Assembly (NCBI GenBank): GCA_045578205.1
Contig: JAZNJU010000035.1
Span: 1-10,024, forward strand
Length of the DNA stretch: 10,024 bases
Reading direction: 5' to 3'
Source of the DNA: RGIG8748 sp045578205
Lineage (GTDB): Bacteria; Bacillota; Clostridia; UMGS1810
Position 1 is the stretch's first letter. The number at the start of each line of letters is the position of its first letter. Of the stretch, positions 1-6,224 are shown piece after piece. The notes beneath the pieces are model-generated. The model did not search any database. It was given only the letters and a program-made list of their open reading frames with translations, and was not told the origin of the DNA. A program made the position numbers and the translations under genes.

Positions 1-1
1 A

Positions 2-916
2 TACATAGGACAGACTAAGGTTAAAGAAAACCTTTCTGTGTACATTGAGGCTGCTAAGACCAGAAACGAGGCTCTTGACCACGTACTGTTATACGGACCG
101 CCGGGGCTTGGTAAGACAACACTTGCAAACATCATTGCAAACGAACTGGGTGTAAACATAAGGATAACCTCAGGACCTGCAATTGAAAAACCCGGAGACC
201 TTGCTGCAATACTTACAAATCTCAATGAACACGATGTGCTTTTTATAGATGAAATACACCGTTTGAGCCATAGTGTGGAAGAAGTGCTTTATCCTGCAAT
301 GGAGGATTTTGCTCTGGATATCATAATCGGAAAAGGTCCTTCGGCGCGTTCCATAAGACTTGATTTGCCTGCATTTACGCTCATTGGCGCAACCACCAAG
401 GCGGGTTCAATGACAGGACCTTTAAGAGACAGGTTCGGTGTCATTTCACGCCTTGAACTCTACTCTCCCGAGCAACTTTGCGAAATTGTAATGAGAAGTG
501 CAAAAATTCTCGGTGTTGAAATCAACACGGATGGTGCAATGGAAATTGCATCCCGTTCCAGAGGAACGCCGCGAATTGCCAACAGGCTTATTAAACGTGT
601 TCGCGATTTTGCCACAATTCTCGGTGACGGAAAGGTTGACGGAGATATTGCTTCAAAGGCACTTTCGAGACTTGAAATTGATGAAATAGGTTTGGATAAT
701 GTTGATAAAAACATGATACTTACAATGATAAACGGTTTTGGCGGAGGACCTGTGGGTTTGGATACTCTTGCTGCTACAACCGGAGAAGATGCTAATACTA
801 TAGAAGATGTGTACGAACCATATTTGTTGCAACTGGGCTTCATCAACCGTACACCCAGGGGCAGAGTAGTTACAAAACTTGCCTATGACCATTACGGCAT
901 ACCGTTTCAGAATTAA
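2..916 (+). CDS. ruvB: Holliday junction branch migration helicase RuvB (5' end cut off by window)
   Basis: RuvB is the hexameric AAA+ motor that, with RuvA, drives branch migration of Holliday junctions in recombinational repair. The reading frame is open from base 2 and begins YIGQTKVKENL, a typical near-N-terminal RuvB stretch. The GTG at 38 is therefore an internal valine, and the true start lies upstream of the window. The 304 visible residues compare with about 330-345 in the family, so roughly 25-40 are missing. Visible motifs, in residues of the visible part, are Walker A GPPGLGKTT (32-40), Walker B ending in DEIHRL (83-88), sensor 1 GATTKAG (129-135), arginine-finger region LRDRFG (141-146), sensor 2 RGTPRIANRL (187-196), and a C-terminal winged helix containing TPRGR. 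It ends with TAA and is followed by a terminator, so it is probably the last gene of its operon. All catalytic motifs look intact. Confidence 0.97.
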   Translation, partial: YIGQTKVKENLSVYIEAAKTRNEALDHVLLYGPPGLGKTTLANIIANELGVNIRITSGPAIEKPGDLAAILTNLNEHDVLFIDEIHRLSHSVEEVLYPAMEDFALDIIIGKGPSARSIRLDLPAFTLIGATTKAGSMTGPLRDRFGVISRLELYSPEQLCEIVMRSAKILGVEINTDGAMEIASRSRGTPRIANRLIKRVRDFATILGDGKVDGDIASKALSRLEIDEIGLDNVDKNMILTMINGFGGGPVGLDTLAATTGEDANTIEDVYEPYLLQLGFINRTPRGRVVTKLAYDHYGIPFQN

Positions 917-970
917 TTTTTGTTACAATTTGCTGACAGTTTGAGAAAAAACTCGAAATATAGTCTTAAA

Positions 971-1006
971 TGTAGTATAATCAAAAAGGATTATACTACA
1001 TTTTTT
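971..1006 (+). terminator. Rho-independent terminator after ruvB
   Basis: A perfect 12-bp inverted repeat, TGTAGTATAATC (971-982) and GATTATACTACA (989-1000), encloses a 6-nt loop and is followed at once by six T (1001-1006). It lies 54 nt after the ruvB stop. The stem is AT-rich, so it is weaker than a GC-rich hairpin, but its geometry and U-tract are classic. It ends only 16 nt before the amidase start codon, leaving no room for a whole promoter between the two. The left arm itself contains a consensus TATAAT (976-981). Confidence 0.85.
976..981 (+). promoter_or_regulatory. Possible -10 box for the amidase gene, inside the terminator stem
   Basis: TATAAT occurs in the left arm of the terminator hairpin. 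If used, transcription would begin near 988, in the hairpin loop, and the mRNA would carry only the right arm, so it would not be terminated. No good -35 box sits 16-18 nt upstream (the sequence there is about CTCGAAA), and there is no TGn extension, so the call is weak. A second candidate, TGTTACAAT at 921-929, resembles an extended -10 box, but its transcript would have to pass the hairpin. Confidence 0.35.
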
Positions 1007-1022
1007 ATTAGGATGGTTTGAT

Positions 1023-2453
1023 ATGAATAAAATTAAAGTAATGATTTTTACAATTTTTCTGCTCTGCTTGAGTTTTATCACAGCAAATGCTTCCGACGAT
1101 ATTTCACTATACATAAACGGCAAAAAAATAGATACAGATGTAGCACCCATAGCAATGGAAGGACGTACATTTGTTCCTGCCAGAAGTATTTTTGAAAAGT
1201 TGGGTGCCGAGGTTACCTGGATTGGCTCAAGACAGCAAATTATCATCCGTTCTGTAAAAACCAGGATAGTTCTTAACCTTGGCAGTAACACTGCATATGT
1301 CAATAACGATTCCGTGCAGATGGATGTTGCTCCCATGGTTGTAGAACAGCGAACACTCATACCTGTCCGCTTTGTTTCCGAAGAATTGGGCTACAATGTA
1401 CGCTGGGAACCAAGTGACAATTCGGTGCATATAGATACTAACAAGACCTCAACGGCAGTACGGACGGAAATAAATTCAATTGATGTTAACGAAAAATCCT
1501 CTTCGACTTCGGTTACTGTTAAATTAAATGAATTAAAAAAACCTAAGATTTCATATGCTTCTGATCCGAACAGGTTTATTGCAGATTTTGAAGGTGTGTC
1601 GCTTAATGTTTCCGGTTCGAAAAAAACAGTGGATAACGATGATGTTAAAGAAGTAAGATATGCCGTTCATCCCGATTACACCAGAGTTGTAATTGAATCT
1701 CCCGGAGAGGTATCATACAGTGTAAGATACTCGGGAAATTCAATGGTAATCACCATAAGTGCGGTCGAGGAAGATGACGAAGAATTAACAGAAGATGATG
1801 TAACAATAAATTCGGATACTAAAGATGATGAAGACCCCAGTATTATATACACGGGCGAGCATCTCATTGTTTTGGATCCCGGACACGGCGGTGCCGATTG
1901 CGGTGCTATCGGATATGACGAAGATGGCAATGAGGATGTGTTTGAAAGTGAAATCAATCTTTCAATAGCACTTGCTGTGCGCGATCATCTGGAAGAGGAA
2001 GGCATTTCTGTTCTGATGACACGAGAAGATGATGTCATACTTGGCGAAAGCGAAATGGAAGACCTTCTTGCCAGAAGTGAAATTGCAAATGATGCAGGAG
2101 CAACATTCTTTGTAAGTATTCACAATAACTCTTTCACCGAACCCACAGCAACAGGAACCGAGGTACTCTACGCCGATTGCGAAGACAAGGTGTATTCAGG
2201 AGTAAGCAGTAAGCAGTTGGCAGAAAACATTCAGAAACCTCTGGCTGAGGCTACAGGTCTTGCAGACCGCGGTGTTAAAGACAGTCCCAAGATTGTTGTG
2301 TTGAGAACAACAACGATGCCTTCTGTACTTATAGAAACCGTCTTTTTATCCAATCCCAATGACCTTGAAGTGGTAAAGGACGAAGACAAAATAGATGAGA
2401 TTGGTTATGCTATTGCTCAGGGGATTATAAAGTCTTTGGGCGATCTCAAATAA
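1023..2453 (+). CDS. Secreted N-acetylmuramoyl-L-alanine amidase (Cu-amine-oxidase-like N domain, AMIN, Amidase_3)
   Basis: This is a zinc-dependent peptidoglycan amidase that cleaves the bond between MurNAc and L-alanine outside the membrane. The 476 residues begin with a signal peptide (MNKIK, hydrophobic core to about residue 20, likely cleavage after ANA at 23). Residues about 29-138 form a copper-amine-oxidase-like N domain built of two half-repeats (RTFVPARSIFEKLGAEVTW and RTLIPVRFVSEELGYNVRW). Residues about 147-246 resemble an AMIN wall-targeting domain. A highly acidic linker follows (about 248-272). Amidase_3 fills 281-473, with expected zinc ligands H288 (DPGHGG), E308 (ESEINL) and H367 (SIHNN) and catalytic E438 (LIETVFLSN), so it should be active. 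The ATG at 1023 is preceded by AGGATGG at 1010-1016 and begins the signal peptide. It stands alone between a terminator and the next promoter. The domain calls are firm, but its specific role (cell separation, growth or sporulation) cannot be told. Confidence 0.93.
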   Translation: MNKIKVMIFTIFLLCLSFITANASDDISLYINGKKIDTDVAPIAMEGRTFVPARSIFEKLGAEVTWIGSRQQIIIRSVKTRIVLNLGSNTAYVNNDSVQMDVAPMVVEQRTLIPVRFVSEELGYNVRWEPSDNSVHIDTNKTSTAVRTEINSIDVNEKSSSTSVTVKLNELKKPKISYASDPNRFIADFEGVSLNVSGSKKTVDNDDVKEVRYAVHPDYTRVVIESPGEVSYSVRYSGNSMVITISAVEEDDEELTEDDVTINSDTKDDEDPSIIYTGEHLIVLDPGHGGADCGAIGYDEDGNEDVFESEINLSIALAVRDHLEEEGISVLMTREDDVILGESEMEDLLARSEIANDAGATFFVSIHNNSFTEPTATGTEVLYADCEDKVYSGVSSKQLAENIQKPLAEATGLADRGVKDSPKIVVLRTTTMPSVLIETVFLSNPNDLEVVKDEDKIDEIGYAIAQGIIKSLGDLK

Positions 2454-2461
2454 ACTGCTAA

Positions 2462-2487
2462 AAATTGTATATAAAATTATACAATTT
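2462..2487. repeat. AT-rich inverted repeat after the amidase gene (possible weak terminator or operator)
   Basis: A perfect 10-bp inverted repeat, AAATTGTATA (2462-2471) and TATACAATTT (2478-2487), has a 6-nt loop and begins 8 nt after the amidase stop. It has only one G-C pair per arm and no T-run behind it, so it would be a poor intrinsic terminator. It ends 15 nt upstream of the -35 box of the next gene, so it could equally be an operator. The symmetry is seen in the sequence; either function is inference. Confidence 0.45.
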
Positions 2488-2502
2488 GATTGATTTATGA
2501 CA

Positions 2503-2530
2503 TTGACTTTTTCAGTTGTATTGCTATAAT
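2503..2530 (+). promoter_or_regulatory. Sigma-A-type promoter for the isomerase/deacetylase pair
   Basis: TTGACT (2503-2508) and a perfect TATAAT (2525-2530) are separated by 16 nt, with a TGC extension just before the -10 box (2522-2524). Transcription should start near 2537, giving a leader of about 34 nt before the TTG start at 2571. This promoter rules out any translation start upstream of about 2537 in that frame. Confidence 0.8.
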
Positions 2531-2557
2531 GGGTTGTAATAAAGTCAATACATATTT

Positions 2558-2566
2558 GGTGGTGAT
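2558..2566 (+). promoter_or_regulatory. Ribosome binding site fixing the TTG start at 2571
   Basis: GGTGGTGAT matches the anti-Shine-Dalgarno complement GGAGGTGAT at 8 of 9 positions. Its GGTGG core ends 8 nt before the TTG at 2571. No in-frame ATG or GTG near the expected N-terminus has a comparable site. Confidence 0.75.
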
Positions 2567-2570
2567 ATTT

Positions 2571-3404
2571 TTGAATAACAAAATAAGCATATACTCCCGT
2601 CCGTATCCGCGAAACAAGACGTATTTTGATGTTATAGACACTGCTTTGGAATGTGGAATTGAATCCATAGAAGGGTTTAACATGCTCGATTTTTCGGTTC
2701 CCGATACGGAAGCAGCAAAAAAAATCAAAGATTACGCAGATGAAAAAGGCATCAAATTCAGTTGTTTTTCTGTGTACATAAATTTGGTCGGAGATGACCG
2801 CAGGGAAAGAATTGAAGAACTCAAAGGCTATGTTGATGTTGCGCAAATTCTCGGGTCGCCGTTTATACATCATACTATTGCCAATGCGTTCACCGAACCG
2901 CAGAATGTTGTTCCGCACAGAGAACTGTTTTTTAAACGCGGTATCGAAGCGGTGAGGGAAATATATGATTACGCAGAAAAAAAGGGTGTAAGAGCAATAT
3001 ATGAAGAACAGGGGTATGTCTTCAACGGTATCGACGGTTACAGAAAATTCCTTGAAGAAGTGGATCGCAACGTCGGTGTTGTGGCAGATTTTGCCAACAT
3101 ATATCAGTGCGGAGGAAGCCCCCTTGAGTTTATTGAACAGTTTGGCGACAAGGTTGTTCATGCCCATATAAAAGATATTGTTCTCAAAAATACAAACGAC
3201 GATTTTATGGGACTTGAAAATTTGGACGGAACTTATATGTACGAATCACCTATAGGAGAAGGTTGCATAGAAATCAAAAGGGCCATTGACCTGCTTAAAT
3301 CGAAAGGTTATGACGGTTACTACGGTGTGGAATATGGTGCCGGAGATGACGATTCACCGTTATTTATTAAAGGACTTGAACTTATTGATAAATTTTTGCG
3401 TTAA
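2571..3404 (+). CDS. Sugar phosphate isomerase/epimerase-like protein (xylose isomerase-like TIM barrel)
   Basis: The 277-residue protein belongs to the AP endonuclease 2 / xylose isomerase-like TIM-barrel superfamily, whose members isomerise or epimerise sugars and related compounds with a divalent metal. The length is typical. Candidate metal ligands follow the usual order: E145 or E146 (IYEEQG), D173 (VVADFANIYQCGG), H199 (VVHAHIKD) and E254 (YYGVEYG). HIKD followed by a Gly-rich PIGEG loop is typical of this group. The start is TTG at 2571, chosen because a strong ribosome binding site precedes it, the barrel begins just after it (KISIYSRPY), and the promoter lies at 2503-2530. There is no signal peptide, so it should be cytoplasmic. 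It is followed after 30 nt by the deacetylase gene, probably in one transcript. The superfamily is clear. The substrate cannot be deduced, and the family also contains hydroxypyruvate isomerase-like and inosose dehydratase-like members. Confidence 0.88.
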   Translation: MNNKISIYSRPYPRNKTYFDVIDTALECGIESIEGFNMLDFSVPDTEAAKKIKDYADEKGIKFSCFSVYINLVGDDRRERIEELKGYVDVAQILGSPFIHHTIANAFTEPQNVVPHRELFFKRGIEAVREIYDYAEKKGVRAIYEEQGYVFNGIDGYRKFLEEVDRNVGVVADFANIYQCGGSPLEFIEQFGDKVVHAHIKDIVLKNTNDDFMGLENLDGTYMYESPIGEGCIEIKRAIDLLKSKGYDGYYGVEYGAGDDDSPLFIKGLELIDKFLR

Positions 3405-3421
3405 ATAGTTTCGAGTATGTT

Positions 3422-3426
3422 GGAGG
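3422..3426 (+). promoter_or_regulatory. Ribosome binding site fixing the TTG start at 3435
   Basis: GGAGG sits 8 nt before the TTG at 3435. The nearby ATG at 3428 lies only 1 nt after the GGAGG and in another frame that stops after about 22 codons. TTG is therefore the real start. Confidence 0.8.
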
Positions 3427-3434
3427 AATGAACA

Positions 3435-4289
3435 TTGAAATACAATTTTATGCGTTTTCCGGGTGGTCTTTCAAAAGCATTCACCTTGAGTTATGATGAC
3501 GGATTTAAAACCGACATCAGATTTGTAAATAAAATCAACGAATACGGCTTAAAGTGTACTTTCAATTTAACAAAAATCCACGAAAATTCCCTGACTTCCC
3601 TTACAAAAGATGAAGTTTGCGAACTCATGCTTTCAAAAGGACACGAAATTGCCGTTCACGGTTATAATCACAGAGCGGAAGGGGTAATACGCCCGACAGA
3701 GGGAATATTGGATGTTCTTAACTCAAGGATAGCGCTTGAAACTGCATTCGGAATAATTGTCCGCGGTATGGCATATCCCGACAGCGGTATCATCATATTG
3801 AATAACGGGGTGACGTTCGAAAGAATCAAGAATTATCTTAAAGATGCTGATATTGTCTATGCCAGAACTCTTGGCGGAGATAACAACAGTTTTTCAATTC
3901 CTGTAGACTGGCACGCTTGGATGCCCACTTGTCACCACGATAACGAGAAGTTGTTCGAATATCTGGATGAGTTTCTAAACATCGATATATCAAAAATATA
4001 TCCCGGTAAACGCACACCGAAACTCTTTTATCTATGGGGCCACAGTCACGAATTTGAGAGTAACAACAATTGGCAAAGACTGGATGATATTTGCGAAAAG
4101 GTATCACGAAAAGAGGACATTTGGTATGCTACAAATATGGAGATATATAACTATGTAAATTCTTACAATTCTCTCTGTTACAGTGCAGATTCTGCCATTG
4201 TGTACAATCCCACACTTGTTACAATATGGTTTGATGTTGACGGTAAAATGTACAAAATCGAACCCGGCGAGACAATAAGTATAAAATAG
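3435..4289 (+). CDS. Cytoplasmic NodB-type polysaccharide deacetylase family protein
   Basis: This 284-residue protein has a carbohydrate esterase 4 (NodB homology) fold, whose members remove N- or O-acetyl groups from sugars with a metal ion. Motif 1 is LSYDDG, with D21 and D22 as catalytic base and metal ligand. Motif 2 is HGYNH, with metal ligands H75 and H79. A motif-3-like RGMAYPDSG lies at 110-118, PVDWHAW at 156-162 is near the motif-4 position, and LWGHSHEF (200-207) supplies the motif-5 histidine. The last 40 residues form a short beta-rich tail (WFDVDGK...EPGETISI). It lacks a signal peptide or membrane anchor, unlike peptidoglycan deacetylases, so an intracellular substrate such as an imported acetylated sugar is likely (inference). 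It sits 30 nt after the isomerase gene and starts with TTG. Motifs 2 and 3 diverge from the classic HTxxH and RPPYG forms, so the activity is less certain than the fold. Confidence 0.85.
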   Translation: MKYNFMRFPGGLSKAFTLSYDDGFKTDIRFVNKINEYGLKCTFNLTKIHENSLTSLTKDEVCELMLSKGHEIAVHGYNHRAEGVIRPTEGILDVLNSRIALETAFGIIVRGMAYPDSGIIILNNGVTFERIKNYLKDADIVYARTLGGDNNSFSIPVDWHAWMPTCHHDNEKLFEYLDEFLNIDISKIYPGKRTPKLFYLWGHSHEFESNNNWQRLDDICEKVSRKEDIWYATNMEIYNYVNSYNSLCYSADSAIVYNPTLVTIWFDVDGKMYKIEPGETISIK

Positions 4290-4301
4290 TAAAATATATT
4301 C

Positions 4302-4330
4302 TTGTAAAAACACAGTTTTTGTGTTACAAT
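4302..4330 (+). promoter_or_regulatory. Extended -10 promoter for ireB-murJ-glnN-uppP
   Basis: TTGTAA (4302-4307) and TACAAT (4325-4330) are exactly 17 nt apart, and TGT at 4322-4324 forms an extended -10 motif. Transcription should begin near 4337, about 37 nt before the ireB ATG. A 6-bp inverted repeat, AACACA (4309-4314) and TGTGTT (4320-4325), fills the spacer and touches the -10 box. It may be a chance repeat or a binding site for a dimeric regulator. No T-run follows, so it is not a good terminator for the deacetylase gene, and read-through from upstream is possible. Confidence 0.75.
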
Positions 4331-4357
4331 ATGAATAAGTAATAATAAGGTAATAAC

Positions 4358-4365
4358 GGAAAGGG
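4358..4365 (+). promoter_or_regulatory. Ribosome binding site for ireB
   Basis: GGAAAGGG lies 8 nt before the ATG at 4374. It also overlaps the in-frame GTG at 4365, which rules that codon out as the start. Confidence 0.75.
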
Positions 4366-4373
4366 TGTATATT

Positions 4374-4628
4374 ATGGATCAGTTTGAAAAGACTTTGCAA
4401 ATTAAGGTTCCTTCCGACAGCGCAACAAAAGTGAAGGAAACAATTAAAATTGTATATGATGCCCTGGAACTTAAGGGTTACAATCCCGTCAATCAGATCG
4501 TTGCTTATGTTATGTCCGGCGATCCTACTTACATCACCAGCCATAATAATGCAAGAAATCTCATGAGTAAACTTGAACCCGATGAAATATTGGAAATACT
4601 TGTGAAAGAATACGTTAAAACCCTTTAA
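4374..4628 (+). CDS. ireB: IreB/ReoM family regulatory phosphoprotein (UPF0297)
   Basis: This is a small 84-residue protein of the IreB/ReoM/YrzL (UPF0297) family. In Enterococcus and Listeria, members are substrates of the PASTA-domain Ser/Thr kinase and control peptidoglycan synthesis by governing MurA levels and cephalosporin resistance. The family signature is clear: VYDALELKGYNPVNQIVAYV, then SGDPTYI, HNNARN and LEPDEILEILVKEY. With the ATG at 4374, the N-terminus reads MDQFEKT and places threonine at residue 7, the position phosphorylated in Listeria ReoM. Length is normal (about 80-90). The usual partners alaS and ruvX are absent. It is the first gene after the extended -10 promoter, and murJ follows after 15 nt, which suggests co-transcription with lipid II flipping. 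The family is certain; regulation by a kinase here is inferred from relatives. Confidence 0.95.
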   Translation: MDQFEKTLQIKVPSDSATKVKETIKIVYDALELKGYNPVNQIVAYVMSGDPTYITSHNNARNLMSKLEPDEILEILVKEYVKTL

Positions 4629-4633
4629 TGAAT

Positions 4634-4637
4634 GGAG
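4634..4637 (+). promoter_or_regulatory. Ribosome binding site favouring the murJ start at 4644
   Basis: GGAG (with a following A) ends 6 nt before the ATG at 4644. It lies inside and just after the alternative ATG at 4632, which has no purine-rich site in front of it. Confidence 0.65.
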
Positions 4638-4643
4638 ATTTCT

Positions 4644-6185
4644 ATGAAAATCACCAAGAAGAGTACAGCATTTACTGCAATATTTATGGTAGCGGCAACC
4701 CTTTTGGCAAAGGTTTGCGGTATGCTTCGCGATATACTCCTGGCTGCCATGTACGGAACTCAAACCGCAGAAGCCATTGCTTTTTCGAGTGCAAGCAGAA
4801 TTCCTGTTCTGTTTTTCGACATCGCTTTAGGCTCTGCGGTTACTAGTGCTTTTATACCTGTTTTTAATGAATATCTTTCCGAAAAGGGAAAAGAGGGAGC
4901 ACTTAATCTTGCAAATCGCTTCATAAATCTTGTAGGTGTTGTTACAGTTTGTTTGTCATTACTCGGAATCGTCTTTTCTTCACAACTTGTAAGTGTCATT
5001 GCAGGTGGATATAACAGTGACATATTAAGTCAGATAGCGTCACTTGTTGTGATACTTTTTCCCATTATTATTTTCACAGGACTTGCTTTTTGTGTTGTGG
5101 GAATTTTGCAGTCTTTTGACAGGTTTCTCATACCGTCTGTCATAAGTCTTGTGTCCAACGGTTTTCTCATTTTGTACCTTGCCGTATTTGGGAATAAATT
5201 TGGAGTGAAGGGTGTTTCCTATGCAATGCTTATCGCATGGTCTTTGCAACTTTTGGTACAGTTGCCGTCTCTGTATAGCGTAGGTTATCGATTCAGGTTT
5301 ACCCTTTCTTTTCTTGATGATGGTATAAAAAAAATCTGCCTGTTGGCATTGCCAATAATACTGAGTTCCTGGGTACAGCCAATAAATAACCTCATAAATA
5401 TCCGACTTGCTTCGGGACTTGATGATCCGGGTTCTGTGGCTTCTCTGGATTATGCAAACAGACTCTACATAATCCTTGTGAGCGTTTTTGCCTATGCGGT
5501 TACAAATCTCATATTTCCGTCACTTTCGAGAAGTTACACAGAGGGAGACGAGGGTACATTTTCGCTTATTGTTTCAACGGGACTTAAATATGCACTGGTT
5601 ATTATTGTGCCTGTTATGATGGGATTTCTGGTTCTGTCCAAACCTATAATACAACTTGTGTATGAAAGAGGACAGTTTGACAGCCATTCCACATACCTTA
5701 CTTCATCGGCGCTGTTCTTTTATTCTTTTGGAATGGTGGGTTATGCAGTACAGGAAATATCAAACAGAGCATTCTATGCAATGCAGGACGGAAAGACTCC
5801 GATGATAATTTCTGTTTGCGGAATTACTATAAACATACTTTTGAGCATATTGTTAATATGGGGATTTGATAAAGACCTCAGAGCACTCGCTTTTTCCGCA
5901 TCAGTTGCGGCAAATGTTATGGGGTTTTCTGCAATTATTCTGGCAAATTTCCGCTGCCGGGGTATTATTAACAAAGACTTTTTGGTGTCTGTGGCAAAGA
6001 TTGTTATTTCGGCACTCATAATGACCGCCGCTGTAAGGTTTTTAAATTTGGCACTTGCGGAAAAATCACCCCTTGCAAGGGTGTCGTTATGCGCTCTGAC
6101 AGGTGTGATTATATATTTTGTCTGCACGCTGATTCTAGGCGTCAGGGAAGTTAAAGATTTGGTATTAAAAGTTATTAAAAGATAA
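4644..6185 (+). CDS. murJ: Lipid II flippase MurJ (MviN family)
   Basis: MurJ belongs to the MOP superfamily and flips lipid II across the cytoplasmic membrane for peptidoglycan assembly. The 513 residues are hydrophobic throughout, consistent with about 14 membrane helices. Family signatures are GMLRDILLAAMYG (26-38), the RIPVLFFDIALGSAVTSAF segment with FIPVFNEYL (70-78), DYANRL, and LIFPSLSRS. The ATG at 4644 is preferred to the one at 4632 because GGAG is well placed before it; this drops four residues (MEIS). By ungapped comparison with remembered E. coli MurJ, R24 and R270 have counterparts, R18 is lysine, and R52 and E57 are replaced by Phe and Gly. It sits 15 nt after ireB and 39 nt before glnN. 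A flippase for another undecaprenyl-linked glycan is the main alternative. Confidence 0.88.
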   Translation: MKITKKSTAFTAIFMVAATLLAKVCGMLRDILLAAMYGTQTAEAIAFSSASRIPVLFFDIALGSAVTSAFIPVFNEYLSEKGKEGALNLANRFINLVGVVTVCLSLLGIVFSSQLVSVIAGGYNSDILSQIASLVVILFPIIIFTGLAFCVVGILQSFDRFLIPSVISLVSNGFLILYLAVFGNKFGVKGVSYAMLIAWSLQLLVQLPSLYSVGYRFRFTLSFLDDGIKKICLLALPIILSSWVQPINNLINIRLASGLDDPGSVASLDYANRLYIILVSVFAYAVTNLIFPSLSRSYTEGDEGTFSLIVSTGLKYALVIIVPVMMGFLVLSKPIIQLVYERGQFDSHSTYLTSSALFFYSFGMVGYAVQEISNRAFYAMQDGKTPMIISVCGITINILLSILLIWGFDKDLRALAFSASVAANVMGFSAIILANFRCRGIINKDFLVSVAKIVISALIMTAAVRFLNLALAEKSPLARVSLCALTGVIIYFVCTLILGVREVKDLVLKVIKR

Positions 6186-6224
6186 ATGTAAATTACTATA
6201 TTGTCCAATTGGAGGTAAAACGCA

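Noticed and set aside
2490..2570. An N-terminal extension of the isomerase from the TTG at 2490
   Set aside because: It would place the start codon upstream of the -35 and -10 boxes and add 27 residues with no family match.
2346..3167. A 273-codon open frame on the minus strand
   Set aside because: It is antisense to the amidase end and the isomerase, spans a clear plus-strand promoter, has no ribosome binding site, and its cysteine- and phenylalanine-rich translation resembles no family. The plus-strand genes explain the region.
4365..4373. GTG at 4365 as the ireB start
   Set aside because: It overlaps the ribosome binding site of the ATG at 4374, and the later start puts Thr at residue 7 as in ReoM.
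4632..4643. ATG at 4632 as the murJ start
   Set aside because: It has no ribosome binding site; GGAG is correctly placed for the ATG at 4644.
4104..4763. A 219-codon minus-strand open frame across the deacetylase end, ireB and the murJ start
   Set aside because: It is antisense to three well-recognised products and their promoter, and its translation has no recognisable domain.
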